Translations under genes and position numbers: made by a program | Assembly (NCBI GenBank): GCA_932521025.1 | Contig: OW051471.1 | Coordinates: 12,338,001-12,402,000 of the forward strand | Reading direction: 5' to 3' | DNA length: 64,000 bases | DNA from: Oscheius onirici | Taxonomy: Eukaryota; Nematoda; Chromadorea; Rhabditida; Rhabditidae | Part shown: piece after piece, positions 30,663 through 45,600 of the stretch | Numbering within the stretch: the first letter of the stretch is position 1 | Layout: each line of letters begins with the position of its first letter | Notes under the pieces: model-generated | The model's database searches: none | The model's input: the letters and a program-made list of their open reading frames with translations, nothing else | What the model was told of the DNA's origin: nothing

Positions 30663-33600
30663 TTAAGAATCTCTATCCACCTTGGCCAGATACTCTTTCA
30701 TTCCGGGACATTCAAACTCCGTGTCGTGTAAACCCATTGCGGGACGATCTTCTCGGCCATAGAGACCAATTTGACGCTTGAACTTGGTCTGAAGATGATC
30801 CAGAAGCTCGTAGTCGTTGGCTTGACGGGCTGGATCGTTGCGGACCTCTTCGAACCAGGTCATAATGATCATGACGTAGATGTTCAGAAGAATGATGGTT
30901 CCGGTGAGAAGGTAAGCGACAAAAAAGATGGAAGCTGAAGTTTTTAGTATTGTGAGCAAAGCAGAGGGAGCAGGTTTCTTTACCCCCCTCCCCCTTGGAT
31001 GTATTTAAATTTTCCTGCTCTCGTTTGCATTTTTCAGCTTTATCCTAGTAAACAAAGTTGTAGCTCTGGTCACGCTCTACAACTTTGCAGAACATTGCGA
31101 AGCTTGAAAATGCTGTTATCACTATAAAAATGACTTTGTCTTGGTTGACAAGTTTTGGCTTAGAATCATTTTTTTCACAGTGATAACAGTATTTTCACGC
31201 TTCTTTCTGCAAAATTGTAGAGCTTGATCAGGGCTACAACTTTGCTCACTGGGACAAAGCTGGAAAATGCAAACGGGAGCTGGAAAATTAGATCTCGCCG
31301 ACCCCCAAAAACCCAAGTTTAGGGGAGGGGCGTAAAGATACCGCTCGGCAGAGGAACAGAAAGACATAAAAACACTTACCCAGAGTACTGATTCCGTACA
31401 GATCCATGATGACAAACTTTCCCAGCATGGCAGCAATTGTCGTTTGACAAGTGGCCATAGCAGTTCTGTACCCTTCCAGTTCGTACCAAAGCAATCCAAA
31501 CAGGGCAGCATTAAAAGCTCCACAGGTGAGCAAGAAGGATAGTCCAAAATTGGTCACATCCTCACTAGCAGCATTGAGAGTATCAGCCAGAATGGCGATA
31601 CGACGATTGAATCGCAATATCTTGATCATTTTGCAGGAGATGAAGAACACTACTCCGGCATAGCAGACGTTGAAAGCCATCTCGACTGTCCTCTGGGTAC
31701 TGAGATTGATGTAGGCATTGCCATTGTTAGACTGGAAAGTGTCTAGGACGATGTTGACGTAGACGTTCCGGAGAATGAAGGTGGCAATACTTCCGGCGGC
31801 GAGGATTCCAGTCAGAAAGTTCAGGAGATCCCAGAAGGTGAGATCGCTGGAAAGACAGTAGGGTACAGACTATACTTAGGCGTCGAGTCGAAAAGTAGAG
31901 TCACGAGCCGATTCGAATCGAGTTCTGGACCGACCCGACCCGAGTCGAGCCGGCTCGAGCTGGGGCTTAAACTATTAGTCCGATTTTTTCGCGGACCAAT
32001 AGTTGCAGGCGCGGTATGTTTGAAAACAATAGACAGGATAAAACAAAATCAGTATGCTCGAACCGACTTTAAATTCCGTGGCCTAAATACTCTTCGATGA
32101 AGGAAGAGAATACCGTCAATGAGGAAAATGTTTTGGAATTTCCCGTTTGTTAAGCCAAATTAACCTTTAAAATCGACTCGACTCGAGTCGAGTCTAGTTG
32201 CCCAAGTATAGTACAGCCCTTTTATCTCTTTTTTCTAGCTCAATCTCTATCGTCTTACCTGAACAAGATGTGCCAAGGCCAGAACAACGGATTGCGCGGA
32301 AAGCGATCCTCTTTCATCTTCCTGTATCTTCTGTAGAAGTAGTACACAAACTCCTTCACAAACAAAATCAAAGCATAGACGATGTAAAGAAACTCGAAGA
32401 TCATGGTGGCAGTTCCCGTTTTTCCTTCGTATTTGATCAGTCTCAGAGGCTCAATCCAGGCTGTCGGCAAAAAGATTCGTCCCCTCGGCGTCTCCAGGAG
32501 CAACTGCACCACGGCAAAGTAATTGATCTGAGCGTTGTAGACAGAGAACTCGACGACGACTGCTCGAGTGTACTTGTCCATCCAGCCCTGCGATTTCAAT
32601 TGGCCAATTTGGTCTTGGAAAGTTTTTGTGGCTCCACCCAGAATGATCGTGTACCCTCCTCCAGCGTAGCCGAAAAACTCTCCTTCCAGTTCGACGTTTT
32701 GTAGATCGGCTCCAGTTCTGTAGGAATACTCATCCACCGTTCCATTATCCGGATTGGACCAGTGGCTACCATAGGATCCGGTAGTGACTCCCCTGAAAGC
32801 TTGATTTATCATTTTCCCCGGTCCAACTGACTTTTCATTGATGTTGTAGAGACAATCTTGGAAAAACGGAATCCCGACTCTCGTCTCACAGGGCGCATCC
32901 GTACTTCTAATCTGCCGAATTATTCCATTACCCATGGCTCTGGAGACTTTGTCGTTCATGAAGCCGCGCATGTCCCAAGCCGGCTGTCCGTCATACCAAG
33001 TCGCTAGAAGATTAGTGGAGAGGCTGCCGTTAGCCCAATTCCAAAAGTCTTCGCTGTTCTTAATTTCCAAGAAACTGAGAATTCGTTCAAAGGGCAAATC
33101 CTTGGACGGTGGGTCGACATTGAACTGGGTTCTGAGCTGTGTTTGGTAGTAGAAACCACTGGCGTCTCGGGAGGTCATGGACAGTCCAAAGAAGATGACC
33201 ATGGCAGCCAAAAGAAGCAAAACTTCTTTCATGGTGTGGAAGAGACGGTCTTCTCGAGTTCTTGCCTTGCGAGTGGCGGATAGCTGGCAGAGATCGGCAT
33301 AAGTTGTGCCAGTCTCGTCGTCGCGGAGTCCAGGAGGTGTTTCTGAAAATAGAGTGTCCCTCTGTCCGCTCTCCACTGGGGAGTAATCCCGACGGGGAAT
33401 ACTTTACATGTTTTTTTACTTGTGTAGGTGGTAGTAATATGACAGGCAACACGACACGATTTGACGCAAAATTGCGTACTGCGTATATTTTGCAAACTTG
33501 GAAGTTTTAATTGTTTTTCACCTAGTTATTCTAGTTTTTTATCAATTTCGCCCAATTTTGCGCTGAAGTTCATGCTTCCTAGGTTATTTTAGACGCTGCA

Positions 33601-36600
33601 TAAACTTAGTAGGACAACCAAAAACTAGCTGAAAAACACCTAAAAACACTAAATATGTCAAATATACTCAGTACGCAATTTCGCGTCAAATCGAGTCCTG
33701 TCATAGTACTACCGTGTACGTTATAATCTTTTTTGAAAAGGTTGGGTGAATTTTATCGGGACTGTATTTCTTTGCAATCCCTCTACCTCCTTTCTCACTT
33801 TGGAACGATCCCACAGGATAAATCGGAAGCATTGCCTGTTCCATCGGGAAGATGATATTGTGATCCGGACTGCAACGAGCAAGGTACCAAGACTGGATGA
33901 TTGCCTTTAACGGCTCCAGTAGCAGGACGTAGAGTAATAGTGCAAGCACTATCCTTCGAACGTAGGCATTCGCATTGTCTTCCGGCATGCTCGTGAGATT
34001 CCGGATAACAAAGGTACTTCCCAGTAGGACAAGTAGACTCATAGCAAGCATTATGAAGACACCAACGAAAGATTTGTTGTCCGGTTTCGGGATCTGGAAC
34101 CCTTTTGATTAAAGCGAGTCTGCAGCTACGAAATTTGGTGGGGTGATACTATTGTAAGATTGCGCGGCAATTCAAAACTATTCTATTCCAAAACAACGAA
34201 AACAACGTTTTTAACTGAAGTTTATATGTTTTTTCGAGTGTTTTCACTCGTCTGAGCACAACTAATCGAAAACTTACAAGAAACTATCGAAAGAAAGCAA
34301 ATAGGTCCTCAAAAATACATTTTCTGGGGAAACAACGTAGAAAGTCCGCATTTCCGTCCATTTTTCTTGCACTTTTTTATTATGTAGCTTCAGTTCAAAT
34401 GATCTTTCTTGACATCACAAGAAACAACATAATTGGAGCTGAAATCGTCGAAAAATTGGAAAATAATCCAAGTTTTTGCGGCTTTTCTTGCGTTTCGAGC
34501 CATTTTATTTGAATTGTGCGCACCAACTTAGTGCCCACGTTCCCAGTAGCTGCACACTCGCTTTAAACGATAAGCTGACTTGCCTTGAAGTTCGGAATCC
34601 TCTCCCTGTATCTCTTGACGACTCTCCATTCTTTCCAGGTGATGATGTATCTTGAATAGGCATAATTTTTCTTGAAAACTTTCTCAAAGTTACCTCATTG
34701 CCCAGGGTGCAATGCTTCCAATAACCGTGACGAAAAGAGCTGTTGCACTACCAATTACCAGATCCATCCATTCACATTGGTAGCCAAATATTTTCATTGG
34801 CAGGCTTGTATAGACGACAAGACGTAATACTTCAGCATTCGCCCACATTGACACTACCCAGAAGGACAGGAGATTCGAGATTACTACGTCCCGGCTAACT
34901 CTCTGACGGATCATTCCTCCTCCGGCGGTCCACATGGAAATGTAGCTGATCGTCTCACAGAGAAGTTGACAGCTCAGAGCGGCATTGGTTCCCCGATCTT
35001 TTGGAACAGCTTCAGCCAGTCTTTCGGTCTTTCCGTCCGCGGCATTCGCTCCGAGCCAGTTTTTGATCGGGAAGCAGTAGTGCTGATTAGTTTGGAGGTC
35101 TTTTATCAGAACCCGACTACAGAACCACGACTCCAGATGGTCTACTCCAGGTTCCCGAATCCAGATTCGAAGAAACTTAAGGTCTCCAAGAGGCCAACGC
35201 GTAGTCATCAGGAAGCGGCTGCTTCGTCCCCATTGGAATGGTCTTTCCCAGTTCTCGTCTTCTACGCTGTCAAAGCTTCTAGCGATGGTTTGAGCTTCAG
35301 TTCCGGAGAGATTGAATGAGATCTAGAAGTTTCCATCTACTACAGTATTCTTATGGTCCATTTCCAACGAAGAGCGGCTCCCACGTTTGCGCGCCATTTT
35401 GAAATTTCGTGCGTAAATCCGATTTTTGCTACTTCTTTTACTTTAGGTAATTTTTTTGCATTTTCTTACATTTTAGACGTTGTAACCGAACTCTATGCTT
35501 GTAAAAGCCTAATTGTCATCAAAATTCGCGAAATACAACCCTTTGATGCTGGATTGGCATAAAATGACAGTTTTCTAGCTAAATCAACCGTGACGCTTGA
35601 AAATCGGTGATTTTTTTTCCGGGTTTTACATTAATTATGTAATTTTTTACGCTGAATTCCAAAATGCAGTCGAAAACAAGAAAAAGCAGCTAGAAAACTG
35701 CGAAAAACTATCAAAATTGCACAAAAGGGAATAAAATCCAACGATGTGACCGTCATTTTCGAAATTTCGTGACGGGAACCTTTCCGCCAGTCCTTTAAAG
35801 AATTGCCTGACAGCCGCTATTCGTTGGAAATGGACTATACCTTGGAACCAGTAGTAGCGTACATGTGATGTCCTGTCTCGACAGCAATCACGTAGACGTA
35901 TCTGTCTCCTCGGCGATTATCCTTCAGGTGGCGCATTTTTCCGTGACTGATATCCAGATCGGTGTTGTAGCTGCCCAAAATTCCACTGAAAATGAAGAAG
36001 GACACGACGGTTGCGAACAGAAGGAAGGCTGCGAGATTCAGTGGCTTCACGTCCATGATGTACTGGTAGCTGAAATTCAGATCAAACTCGGGACGCATCA
36101 GGCCAATGGAGAAGGTCGTCAGATGGTGGGTGTTGCATTGAACGTACTGGTCACCGGCCTTGAAGGGGACAGAGATGTTGGAGGAGTCGAAGAGATCGGT
36201 AGGAGTGTTGAAAGCGTAGCAGCCTTTGGTCAGGGCACGGATCGTGTAGCCGAAGTGGTAAGCTGGAATAAAAAATTACCGTATTACCTCTATTAAAAGC
36301 ACCCCCTTACGTAAGATACGCAATTACGTATTCGCATTTTTCGGGGTCAAGACGGCATTTCCTGACTTTGTGATGTCCTGCAAAGTCGTAGCCCCTGACG
36401 TCCTCTACAACTTTGCAGAACATCAAAGATCTGAAAAATGTCGTCTTGACGCTGAAAAATGTGAATACATAATTGCGTATTTCTTACGTAAAGTGGTGCT
36501 TCTAATGGAGGTACCGTAAAAGCTCTAATAGCACCCTTGTAGGCAATTACGTATGCATTTTTTCGGGTTGATAAAATTTTTCCCAACTTTTCGACTATTT

Positions 36601-39600
36601 TTCCCATACAGATAGACATCTCAGCTACCAAGGAAAAATAAAATATAAGTTAAAAAGTTATGGCTTCACCCCCAAAAAAATGCGTACGTAATTGCGTACA
36701 GGGGTGCTTCTTTTAGAAGAAATACGGTAAGATAGACAGAACAACAGAGAGACGGAGCAAACTCACTCGGCGAGAAGTACCATGCCACTCCATCTATCGT
36801 ATAGTTGACCGTGGTAGCTGTTCCAGTTGGTAGTCTCGTTCCCACTCCCACATAGTACAATCCAGACGAATTTTTGAGCTCGTGACCATCAACAAAGAAT
36901 GCATTCAGACTTTTTCTCGAATTCAGTTGAAATCGGAAGTCATAGTCCTTGGGCATGGGTCCGGGAAGGCCTTGGAATGAGATGTAGACATAGAGTTCCG
37001 AACCAGTGGGAAGATCAGAGACGTCGTCCGTTGAAATCTAAGCAGACTTGTTTTGTGTTAGAAGCTATAGCTTTTGCCAAATCTTTATCTTGCGTACTTC
37101 TCGTTACGCAAGTTTGCGTACCAAAATAGCAGTACAAATTAGAAAAAATGGCTTGCCCGCGCGTACGCAATATCGCGTCAAAAAAGTACATAAGGTGAAG
37201 GTTTGGCACGCGCTATATACTTACCTCCAAAGTGATCGAGTAGTTCCAAGCCGTCGTATGGAAAGTTTTAATATCCAGAACTTGTATATCTGTGAAATCG
37301 GTGGGAACGATTCCGGTACCGTAATCCACTTCAGCAATGCTTTTCGTGGTCAAGTTGACCGATTTTGGAGCGTCGATCACTGGAATTTCTTCTCCGTCAG
37401 TCCACTTCAGAGCCAATTCCAAAATTCCGGAAGTGATGAGACTGGCAAAATTGTTGGAATAAGCGTAGGGATTCTGTTCAAAGCAGAACATGGAGACGCG
37501 GAAAAGATCCGTCGGACCTGGCTTGAACACATTCATGTCTGTCAGTTTTGGCGGAAAGACGGCAGTCCAGTCGTTGCAGATATATTTTTGGCTCAAAAGC
37601 GTCGTCTCGTTTCCTCCAGCCTCGACAAGAGTTCCTCCTCCGGCCGAAATGGAGATCAAGTACGGCGCTTGAGACATCATCTTGGCAGCAAAGGCATCTC
37701 CCAAAGCGGCCATGGTATCTTTCAGTTGAGCGGCCATCTGTCTGGCAATCTGTTGCTGGACCAGGAGAGTAGCAGCCGCAGCCCATTCCTCTTCCGTGTA
37801 CTCTTCGACGTAGATAATGTCTCCGGGATCATTGGGGAGTACATTGTACAGACTGTTGTAATTATCCTTGGCGAACTGTAAATTCTTCAGCAGATCTGCA
37901 CTCAGCGGATTCTTCAAGCTGCTGATGATGTTCTCGACAATTTCTCCGGACATGGTCAAGAGGTTCGTGGCAGTCTCGTTCAGTTCACCCATGGTCATTT
38001 GACTTCCGTTTCTTCGAAGATAACTGGCCGTGTCCTTGAGGATTCCCATCACGAGGTTCTGAGCGTCTTGGTTCAAGAGCGATTGAGCTTGTAGATCTGA
38101 AAATTCGTGTTTTTAAAGCGACAGTGTAGCTGTTGTGAACGTGTGCCCAGGTTGCGGTTTGAAAAACCTGGCGCGAAACGCAAGAATTTTGGTAAAGCCG
38201 AGATTTTTTATGTTTTTCTCAATTATTTCGCTTCTTCGTAATGTTCATTGTAAAGAGCCCGTCAAAAATAGTTGGATTAGAGCAAAACTGAAAGATAATG
38301 GAAGAAAATGACCTGAAACGACGCACTTTTTGCATTTGTGTGCAAAACACGAGTTTTTATGTTTTCATTTGATGTTTCTGTGCTCTTTTCGTGTTCAGTC
38401 GTTTGATAATCGATGTAATGTCCGTTTTTAAGAGAAATCTCGGAAGAATAATCACATAAAATGGGCAAAAATCGCATTTTTGATGATTCCTTCAGTGAAA
38501 TATTTTGAATTACCGCGCGAAGTGCGTCGGATACGCCCCCGCCAAATTTCGCTGCTACACTGCCGCATTAAGAGGTTTGCCTTTTCTTTGATTTCCTGCA
38601 CAATCACTGACCTACAGCTCCAGGCGGCAAGATTCCACTATGATTGATAGCCGCATTGGAAATGACGTAGCTGTGAGTCCCATTTCTGATTATCGTTCCT
38701 CCAGTTAAATAAATTGTCGCTGATGTACTGACCTCGACTTGTGTCCTAAAAGACCTTTTATCTCGAAAACTCCCAAAAACCTACACAGTATGAGTGTCAG
38801 TAGGATTTTGGAACTGACAAGAGCTGATAACGAGAGAGACCTTGCCATTTACTGTGGTCGTACTCCAGCTTGGAGAGGTCAGAGTCAGCTTGGACTTTGA
38901 GGAGCCGTAGATGAATAGAAGGTAACTTCCAGTGTACTGGACCGTGTCAGAAGTGGAAAAGGTCACATTTGCGGTTGCAGTAGGGACCTGAAAAAGTATG
39001 CAGCTCCTCGTGATGACTTACAGTTCCAGTGATCAGAATAGGCAATCCTTGTTCTAGCTTCTCACTCATCTGGTCAGCCGTTCCGGCTTCTCCAAAGGGC
39101 AAAATAATGCCTTTCAATACGCTCGTAGTCGGGAGAATTGGGGGCTCATATGTTCCTGTGTAGGGAACGACAAGGACCATTGGATGAGAGCTGTTGCCGG
39201 CTAGAAGAGCCACGGCTGGAGAAGTGAGACGAGAAGATGAGAGACTGTTACAGGCAATATCTGACAGGTCGTTAGATATAGTCAATTCGAAAAAAATGAT
39301 ACATAATTCAAACCAGCCCGCCACGAATTTTCGCGGGAATTTGAACGCTGAAAATTAAACTTGGAATTTTTTGTTTTCCGTTCATCGTTTATCAATCTGT
39401 TTCGTTCAGTTTTTGCTGCTTTTATATTTGCGAAAAGTAGAATTTACAATTTACTACACGAGAAAGACAGATATTTTTAGGAACCGAACGAAAATAGCCA
39501 AGCTGGAAAATAGCGGTCTATTTTTAGCGTTCAAATTACCGCGCGGAGTCGTGGCGGGCTGTTTTCAATTAAACACCATTTTTTTTTGAATCGACTATGC

Positions 39601-42600
39601 CAAATATTGTGGTACTTACTCTCAAGAGTTATTGGCAACTGAAGTCCGTCCAGATCACTTCCAGTCGGAAAGATTGTCATCGTGGCTGCGTCATACTGTA
39701 GAATGCATTCGGTTTCGCGATTCTCGATGACTTGAGCGGTGCCGGAACTGTAAATTTTGGGCTCAATTATCACCAACGCGATGGGGGATCTTTAATATTA
39801 AAGTGCAATGGTGTCTGTGGCTGACTCTGTGACTTTGTTTGTTTGTCCGTGGACACGAAATTTTGGTGTATTGTTAAGAGTCGCCATCTCCACCCAGACG
39901 ACACGGGTTCGATTCCTCTGCTCGCCAAATATTTTTGCTAAATTGTTTTCAGTAGGAAATAGAGTCAGGGTAACCGCTAGGGGATTAGAAGGGACCGGTT
40001 GATCTGTATAAGATCAGAGAGGGATAGCCGGAAAATGAATAAATTCGTATCGGTTCTTTAGGAGATGATAAGAACACTGGGAAAGAATGAAAAAGGTCCG
40101 ATTGATTAGGGAAGGAAGAAGACGTGACAGGATCAGACGAGATCGGTTGACTGGGGAAGAGATCAGAAGTAAAGAAGAAAACACAAGTAAAAAAGGCGCC
40201 GACAGGCGGCGAAGCCGGCTGGTATCATTGAGAGCAAAACTTACTTTCCAGTGATCGTAAAGGTTACTCCATTGTAGAAGACTGTCACTACGATAGAGTT
40301 GGCAGACATCTGGACCCTAGTGGTTGCTTGCGAACCGTCCTGAAATATTCTGTCTCTCTGTCACGCTCTCCCTCTCATTGACCCCTCGTTGCTTATTTTT
40401 CGCTCTCAATACGGCATTTTTTGGGCTTTGACATGTTCTACAAAATTGTAGAGCGGATCAAACTCTACAACTTTGTAACATGCCGAAGCTTGAAAATGAA
40501 CGAATGATCTTGAAAATAAAAAAAAATAAAAAAATAAGCAGCCGGATTCTTTCTCACACCCGGCTTATTGTTGGGCTTTGCAAGATATCCCGCCGACCTG
40601 CCCGGGGAGCGTAGGAGACTGGCGCGTCGGTCGAGTGCTGCTTTTAAACTTAATCTGCAACTATAATGCGTTAAAAAAACGGGGTCGGTCTTCCGAACCG
40701 TGTGGGCAGGGCCGGCCCGGGCTTGGGCCTGAAAGTTGAGGCCCGGCCCGGGCCTGAAAAGCCTGGCCCGCGAGGAAGTTTTGGAAAAATTGACCAAAAT
40801 CTGCATTTTTTCGTCATTTTTAGTAAAAAAAAAAGTTCAACAAAATATAACAATAATATTATTCATTGATTTAGTTCTAGAATGCGCTAAAATGCGCTAT
40901 AATATGACCATCTTCATTTTTGGTCATTTTTGGTCCGATCCCGGTCCGACGGCCAAGTCTGGGGACCGGGCCGAGGCGGGCCGGCCCGGGCCCGGCCCGG
41001 AGCCATGTCTCCCTCTGTGGGCGAAAGCCCCTGTTTTCTTTGGTGAGGGGGCCGATCTCAATTTCTCTACAGGAGTTTTGCAAAAATTTAACAGGTTTTG
41101 TGTTTGCCAGTGGTTAGCTTTTTTCGCCATACTTCACAACAGAATTACCGAAAGTTTTTGTAGAAACACGATTCCTTTAGTACTTCGCATTTAGATGGCA
41201 AAAATTTGGACATTTTCTTTTAGACTATAGGTTTCCTTTAGTCTTTTTAGCCATACTTTCTGTCAGAATTATTGAACTTTCTTTTGAAAAGAGGTCCCTC
41301 TCTTTTTCTTTCCCGAACTCACCATCTGAACCGAGACGCTCTGGACGCCAACCCAGAAGGTGACAGCCGTATCCACTTGAGTTTGCTTACTGCTTCCTAA
41401 ACTATCCGCAGTGACGTTCCAAATCAGCATGTTCATTGATGGCTCTGACCCTTCCAGCCCCTGCAAACGTATTTTACTATTGTTTCTTTAAAAATATCGA
41501 TACCAGCATGGCATCATCTATTCGAGCGTAAAGTCTCTTCCCATTGAGCATTCTGACAACTGCCGGAGATTCTCCAACACCGAGACCAGTACCACCAAAA
41601 ACTCCTGTCGCTCCAAGACCGTCTGTTACCCCGATTTCTAGCTGAAAAAATTGGGTTTCTTTTTAAAAAAGGTCTTTCCCACGGTAGTCGTATCAGATTG
41701 AATTTTAGCCGGTCGAATGTCTCCGGAAATGTAGGCAACAGATCCAATGATCCTGACAGTACTGCGAGCAGTAACCAGACTGTATTGAGCGGTCTCGATG
41801 GTTCCGTAGAGGACGACGAATGTTCCTTGGACTGTCTGGAAATGGAGCGTTTAGTTATAGTCTATTTCCAACCTTCAGCGGTAGCAATTTGAAATTTAAA
41901 GGACTTTTTTCTTGGTTCCCGAAAATAGGATAATGACTGGATTTTATTCGATTTAATCCAATTTTAATAATTTTTAGCAGTTTTTCAGTCCTTTTTCCTT
42001 GTTTTTGCATGCATTTTCGAGCTCCGCGTTAAAATACACCTATATGATGTCAAAATCGGGAGGAAATTGGCATTTTCAAGAATTCTAGGAGTTTTTAGGG
42101 AAAAATTAGCCAGTATGAACAAAATTGACCTAAAACCTGCAGTTTTCACGTCGTTGTGACAGTAAGTAGGTTTTAAAAGGTGCAGAATTCGAAAAAATGT
42201 CCAGAATTACTAGCAAACGGTGAAAAAATACCGAAAATTCTCAAAAATAGTGATTTTCGGATTTCAAGCCAACTTTATTCAAAATGGCGCCCAAACCAGT
42301 GCCGCTGGCCGTTGGAAATAGACCATACTTAGTCTCTCAGACTCTCTGCCCCACCTGATCTCCATTAACTCCCGAATTCTTCAGAACAGAACTCAAGCTG
42401 CTGTTCAGAGCACCCATCAACGTCTTGAGAACTGCATTCAAAGTTTCAGGACTGTCAATTGTGACGTTGGCCAGACTACTCAAAGCTCCTTTCATGGTTT
42501 GAGCTAGCTGACTGTTGACGCAGTCCATACTCTTCGAAATGGCATCAACGACATCTTGTCCAGTCATGTTGGCCTGTCCCGAGACGAGAGTTCCGTCTGT

Positions 42601-45600
42601 AGCTCCTTGGGCAACGGCTTTGAGTTCAGAGTTGGGCATACTCGAATACTGTACGGCTAGATCGGAAGTGTTCTGGGCACACTGCTTCTTGACAGCGTCC
42701 GGACTTTCGATCTGGGCTATAAGGTTTATTATCGTGTCAATTTTGGCTTGAAGTTCTGGAGAAATTGTGGCGGGAGGGTCAGTGGGTCCTGGTTCAGTTG
42801 ATTCTTGACCACCTTGTTTGGAGCTTGACGTCATTCCAGTTCCTGGACCGTCAGACCCAGATCCTCCTGTTTGGGTAACACTTCCAGAGACGGTAGTATT
42901 CCCAGTTCCTGATACAGAGCCGTCTGATACGGCGGTAGATCCTGTGCCAGAGCCTGATCCAATAGACTCTGTACCTCCTGTCCCATCTCTGGATACTGTA
43001 GTTCTACTGGAACCATCTGGTTGATCGGTCAGCCCTGTTCCAGAACCAGTGTCCGTTCCGTTTACTGTAGATCCCGTCAATCCAGAGCCAATTGTTGATG
43101 AAACTTGACCATTTCCTGTTCCAGAAGACGAGTCAGTTCCGCTCTGTGATGCGTCAGTAGATGCTCCTTGACCTCCTGTACTGTCTGTTGCTCCAGTTGA
43201 TCCATCCGTACTTCCAGTCCCTTCAGTTACAGTAGTTGAGCTGACCGTCCAGTCAACTATCGTCACCGTAAACTTTCTGCATGACCATTGTCCAGTGACC
43301 GAATCGGTAGCATTTGCAATCAGATCATAGACTCCGACTCCATTCATGAAAGAAGCGACAGGAGTCATGGAAACCTTGTTCTGCATGGTGAGAAAACCTC
43401 CAGCTGTTGTGTAACAATTGCTCGAGGCTCCTTCTTTTGAGCATTGCCAGTTGAACGACACTGATTCCGACGGGACAGCCGGTGTCTCCATGACCAGAGT
43501 CTCATTGACGTGAACTGTCGTAGCGGCGTCTTCACAGCTGTTTGTGAAAGCTACAGTGGAGAGAATTCTGAGGTAGCCGCAGCCTAGTTGATTTGAGCCT
43601 GAAAAGTCAGCATGGCTCCAAAACATGAGCGATTTACCGTCATAATGACAGATTATGTGGTCTCCTATGATCAGAGTTTCTTGTATACTAGTGCCAGCCT
43701 CAAATGAACTTCCAGAGTTGACTGTCCAGGAAAGACGGATACAGGATCCAGTGCTCTGAAACTTTCGGTTTTTTTTTCATGCGGGTAAACTATTGCCTGT
43801 AAGTTTGCAGTAACCGTAGTCACCAGAGTTGTGATTTCAGTCGGTGCTCCTTCAATCGTCGAAATGTTCAGAGAAGAACTTGCGATTTCGCAGTCCTGAA
43901 AACTAGTCTTTTAAAAATCTGTCCTTAAAACTCACCACATTCTGGTCAAGAGTGGTAGTCGGTCCTGCTGTAGCTCCAGTTCCTTGACTTTCTCCTGTAC
44001 TGTCTGAAGTCTCAACTGTTCCGTCTGATCCAGAAGAAGAGTCAGAAGACAAGGAAGAGTCTGTTGCTCCAGTAGTCGTAAGAGTTGTGACCGTCCAATC
44101 AATTACACTGACTGAATATTTTCTGCACGACCAGTCTCCAGTATTGGAATCCGTCACATTGGCAATGATCACGTACTGCCCGAGACCCGTCAAAATAGTC
44201 GTGACGGGACTCATTTGAACTACTCCCTGCATGGTCATAAACTTTCCAGCGGCTGTGTAACAATCGGCTGAATCACTTCTTGTGCAGACCCATTCGTAGT
44301 TGGCGTTGACAGAAGATGGGGGAAGAGGCGTTTGAAGGACAAGACTCTCATTCAAGTGGACAGTAACAGCTACGTCTTCACAGTGGTTTGTCCAAGAAGT
44401 TGATGTGATTACTTCGACGTATCCGCAGCCGAGTTGTTGGGTTCCTTGAAAAGAATAAGTTTCAGGTAGCGTTACAGTACCGGACAAAAGTTTGGAAACT
44501 TTTGTATTTGTGATCTAGCGCGGACCAGAAAAGGCCAGATAAGCAGAAAACCACAGTCAACATGTGAAAAAGGATAAGAAATATGGTGTGTATTCCATAT
44601 TTTGGGACATTGTTGGCTATCATATCTCTAAGAAATAGCCACAGTTTCAGACAAAATCCATGTATCCCGAAAGAGTTATGAGCAACCGACAGACACTGAC
44701 TCGATTCCCAGTACAAAATGCCGTTTTTAAAGGACTTGAATTGAATCGTTATTGATGTGCGGACTGTACAGACTTGTTGAGAGAGTCTTTTTATGATTTC
44801 TGGTATATTATTTGACACATTGGGACGGAAATATTTTGGTTTTCTAGAAGGTTTGAAAAAGTTTCCAAACTTTTGATAAAATCGCTCTGCAGTCATCAAA
44901 TTTTCGAATTCTGAAAAACGAGAATACACACCTTATTTTTCACATGTTCAGTGTGCTTTTCAACTTTTCTGGTCCGCGCTAGATCACAAATACAAAAGTT
45001 TTCAAACTTTTGTCCGCGACTATACCTAGAGAGTAGCAAATGGTGTGGTCTCCTTCCGTCAGAGCTTCTCTCTTCACTCGACCGCCGTCCGATGAGGCGC
45101 CGTCTACTGTCCATGTCAGAACTTCGCACTGGCCAGTGTTCTGGAACAGAGAGGATTATGTACAGAGGGAAAGACAGAAAGAGAAAGAGTCAGAGAGACA
45201 AGAGATAAAGAGACAGAGAGACCGACTATTCTGACCTCCAGAGTTGCTTCAATGTAGACAACATCCAATAGTGCTACCTGACTTGGAGCCGATTGAACTG
45301 TCGAAATGTTCAGGGATGAGGAAGTAATGGCACAGTCCTTTAAAACAGGAATCAGGCAAAAACTACTGACAAATCTTACAATGTTCTGACCCAATGTAGT
45401 TTGAGAATACGATCCAGTGACTGGATTTTCGGAAGAATCAGTTACTCCGATTTCATCACTAGTTCCGCTTGACGCGGTACTTTCAGTAGCTCCAGACACT
45501 GTGCTCTCTTTCGTGTTATCTGCTCCAGTTTGAAGAGAAGAGGCTGTTACAGATACTGTAGAATCTGTTGAGCCAGTAGCTCCAGAAGAGTCGGTAGATC

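Larger units (their letters stand above)
30663..34060 (-). other. Polycystin channel domain of the LOV-1-like gene
   Basis: Exon 33376-32255 holds the extracellular polycystin (TOP) domain, with MRGFMNDKVSRAMGNG, CETRVGIPFFQDCLY and the end-of-loop FLPTAWIEPLRLIKYEG, then a helix. Exon about 31850-31380 and the last exon hold the remaining helices (FILRNVYVNIVLDTFQSNNG; MLTILKTSASIFFVAYLLTG; IYVMIIMTWFEEVR). The exon at 33701-34060 adds further helices upstream. No C-terminal coiled coil is apparent. Confidence 0.85.

Noticed and set aside
36285..36730. CRISPR-like or tandem array in the LOV-1 intron
   Set aside because: The repeats are inverted arms of two elements, not direct repeats with unique spacers, and the genome is eukaryotic.
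37048..37881. Plus-strand frame of 277 codons
   Set aside because: Antisense to the LOV-1 exon at 37213-38076, whose reading is supported by context.
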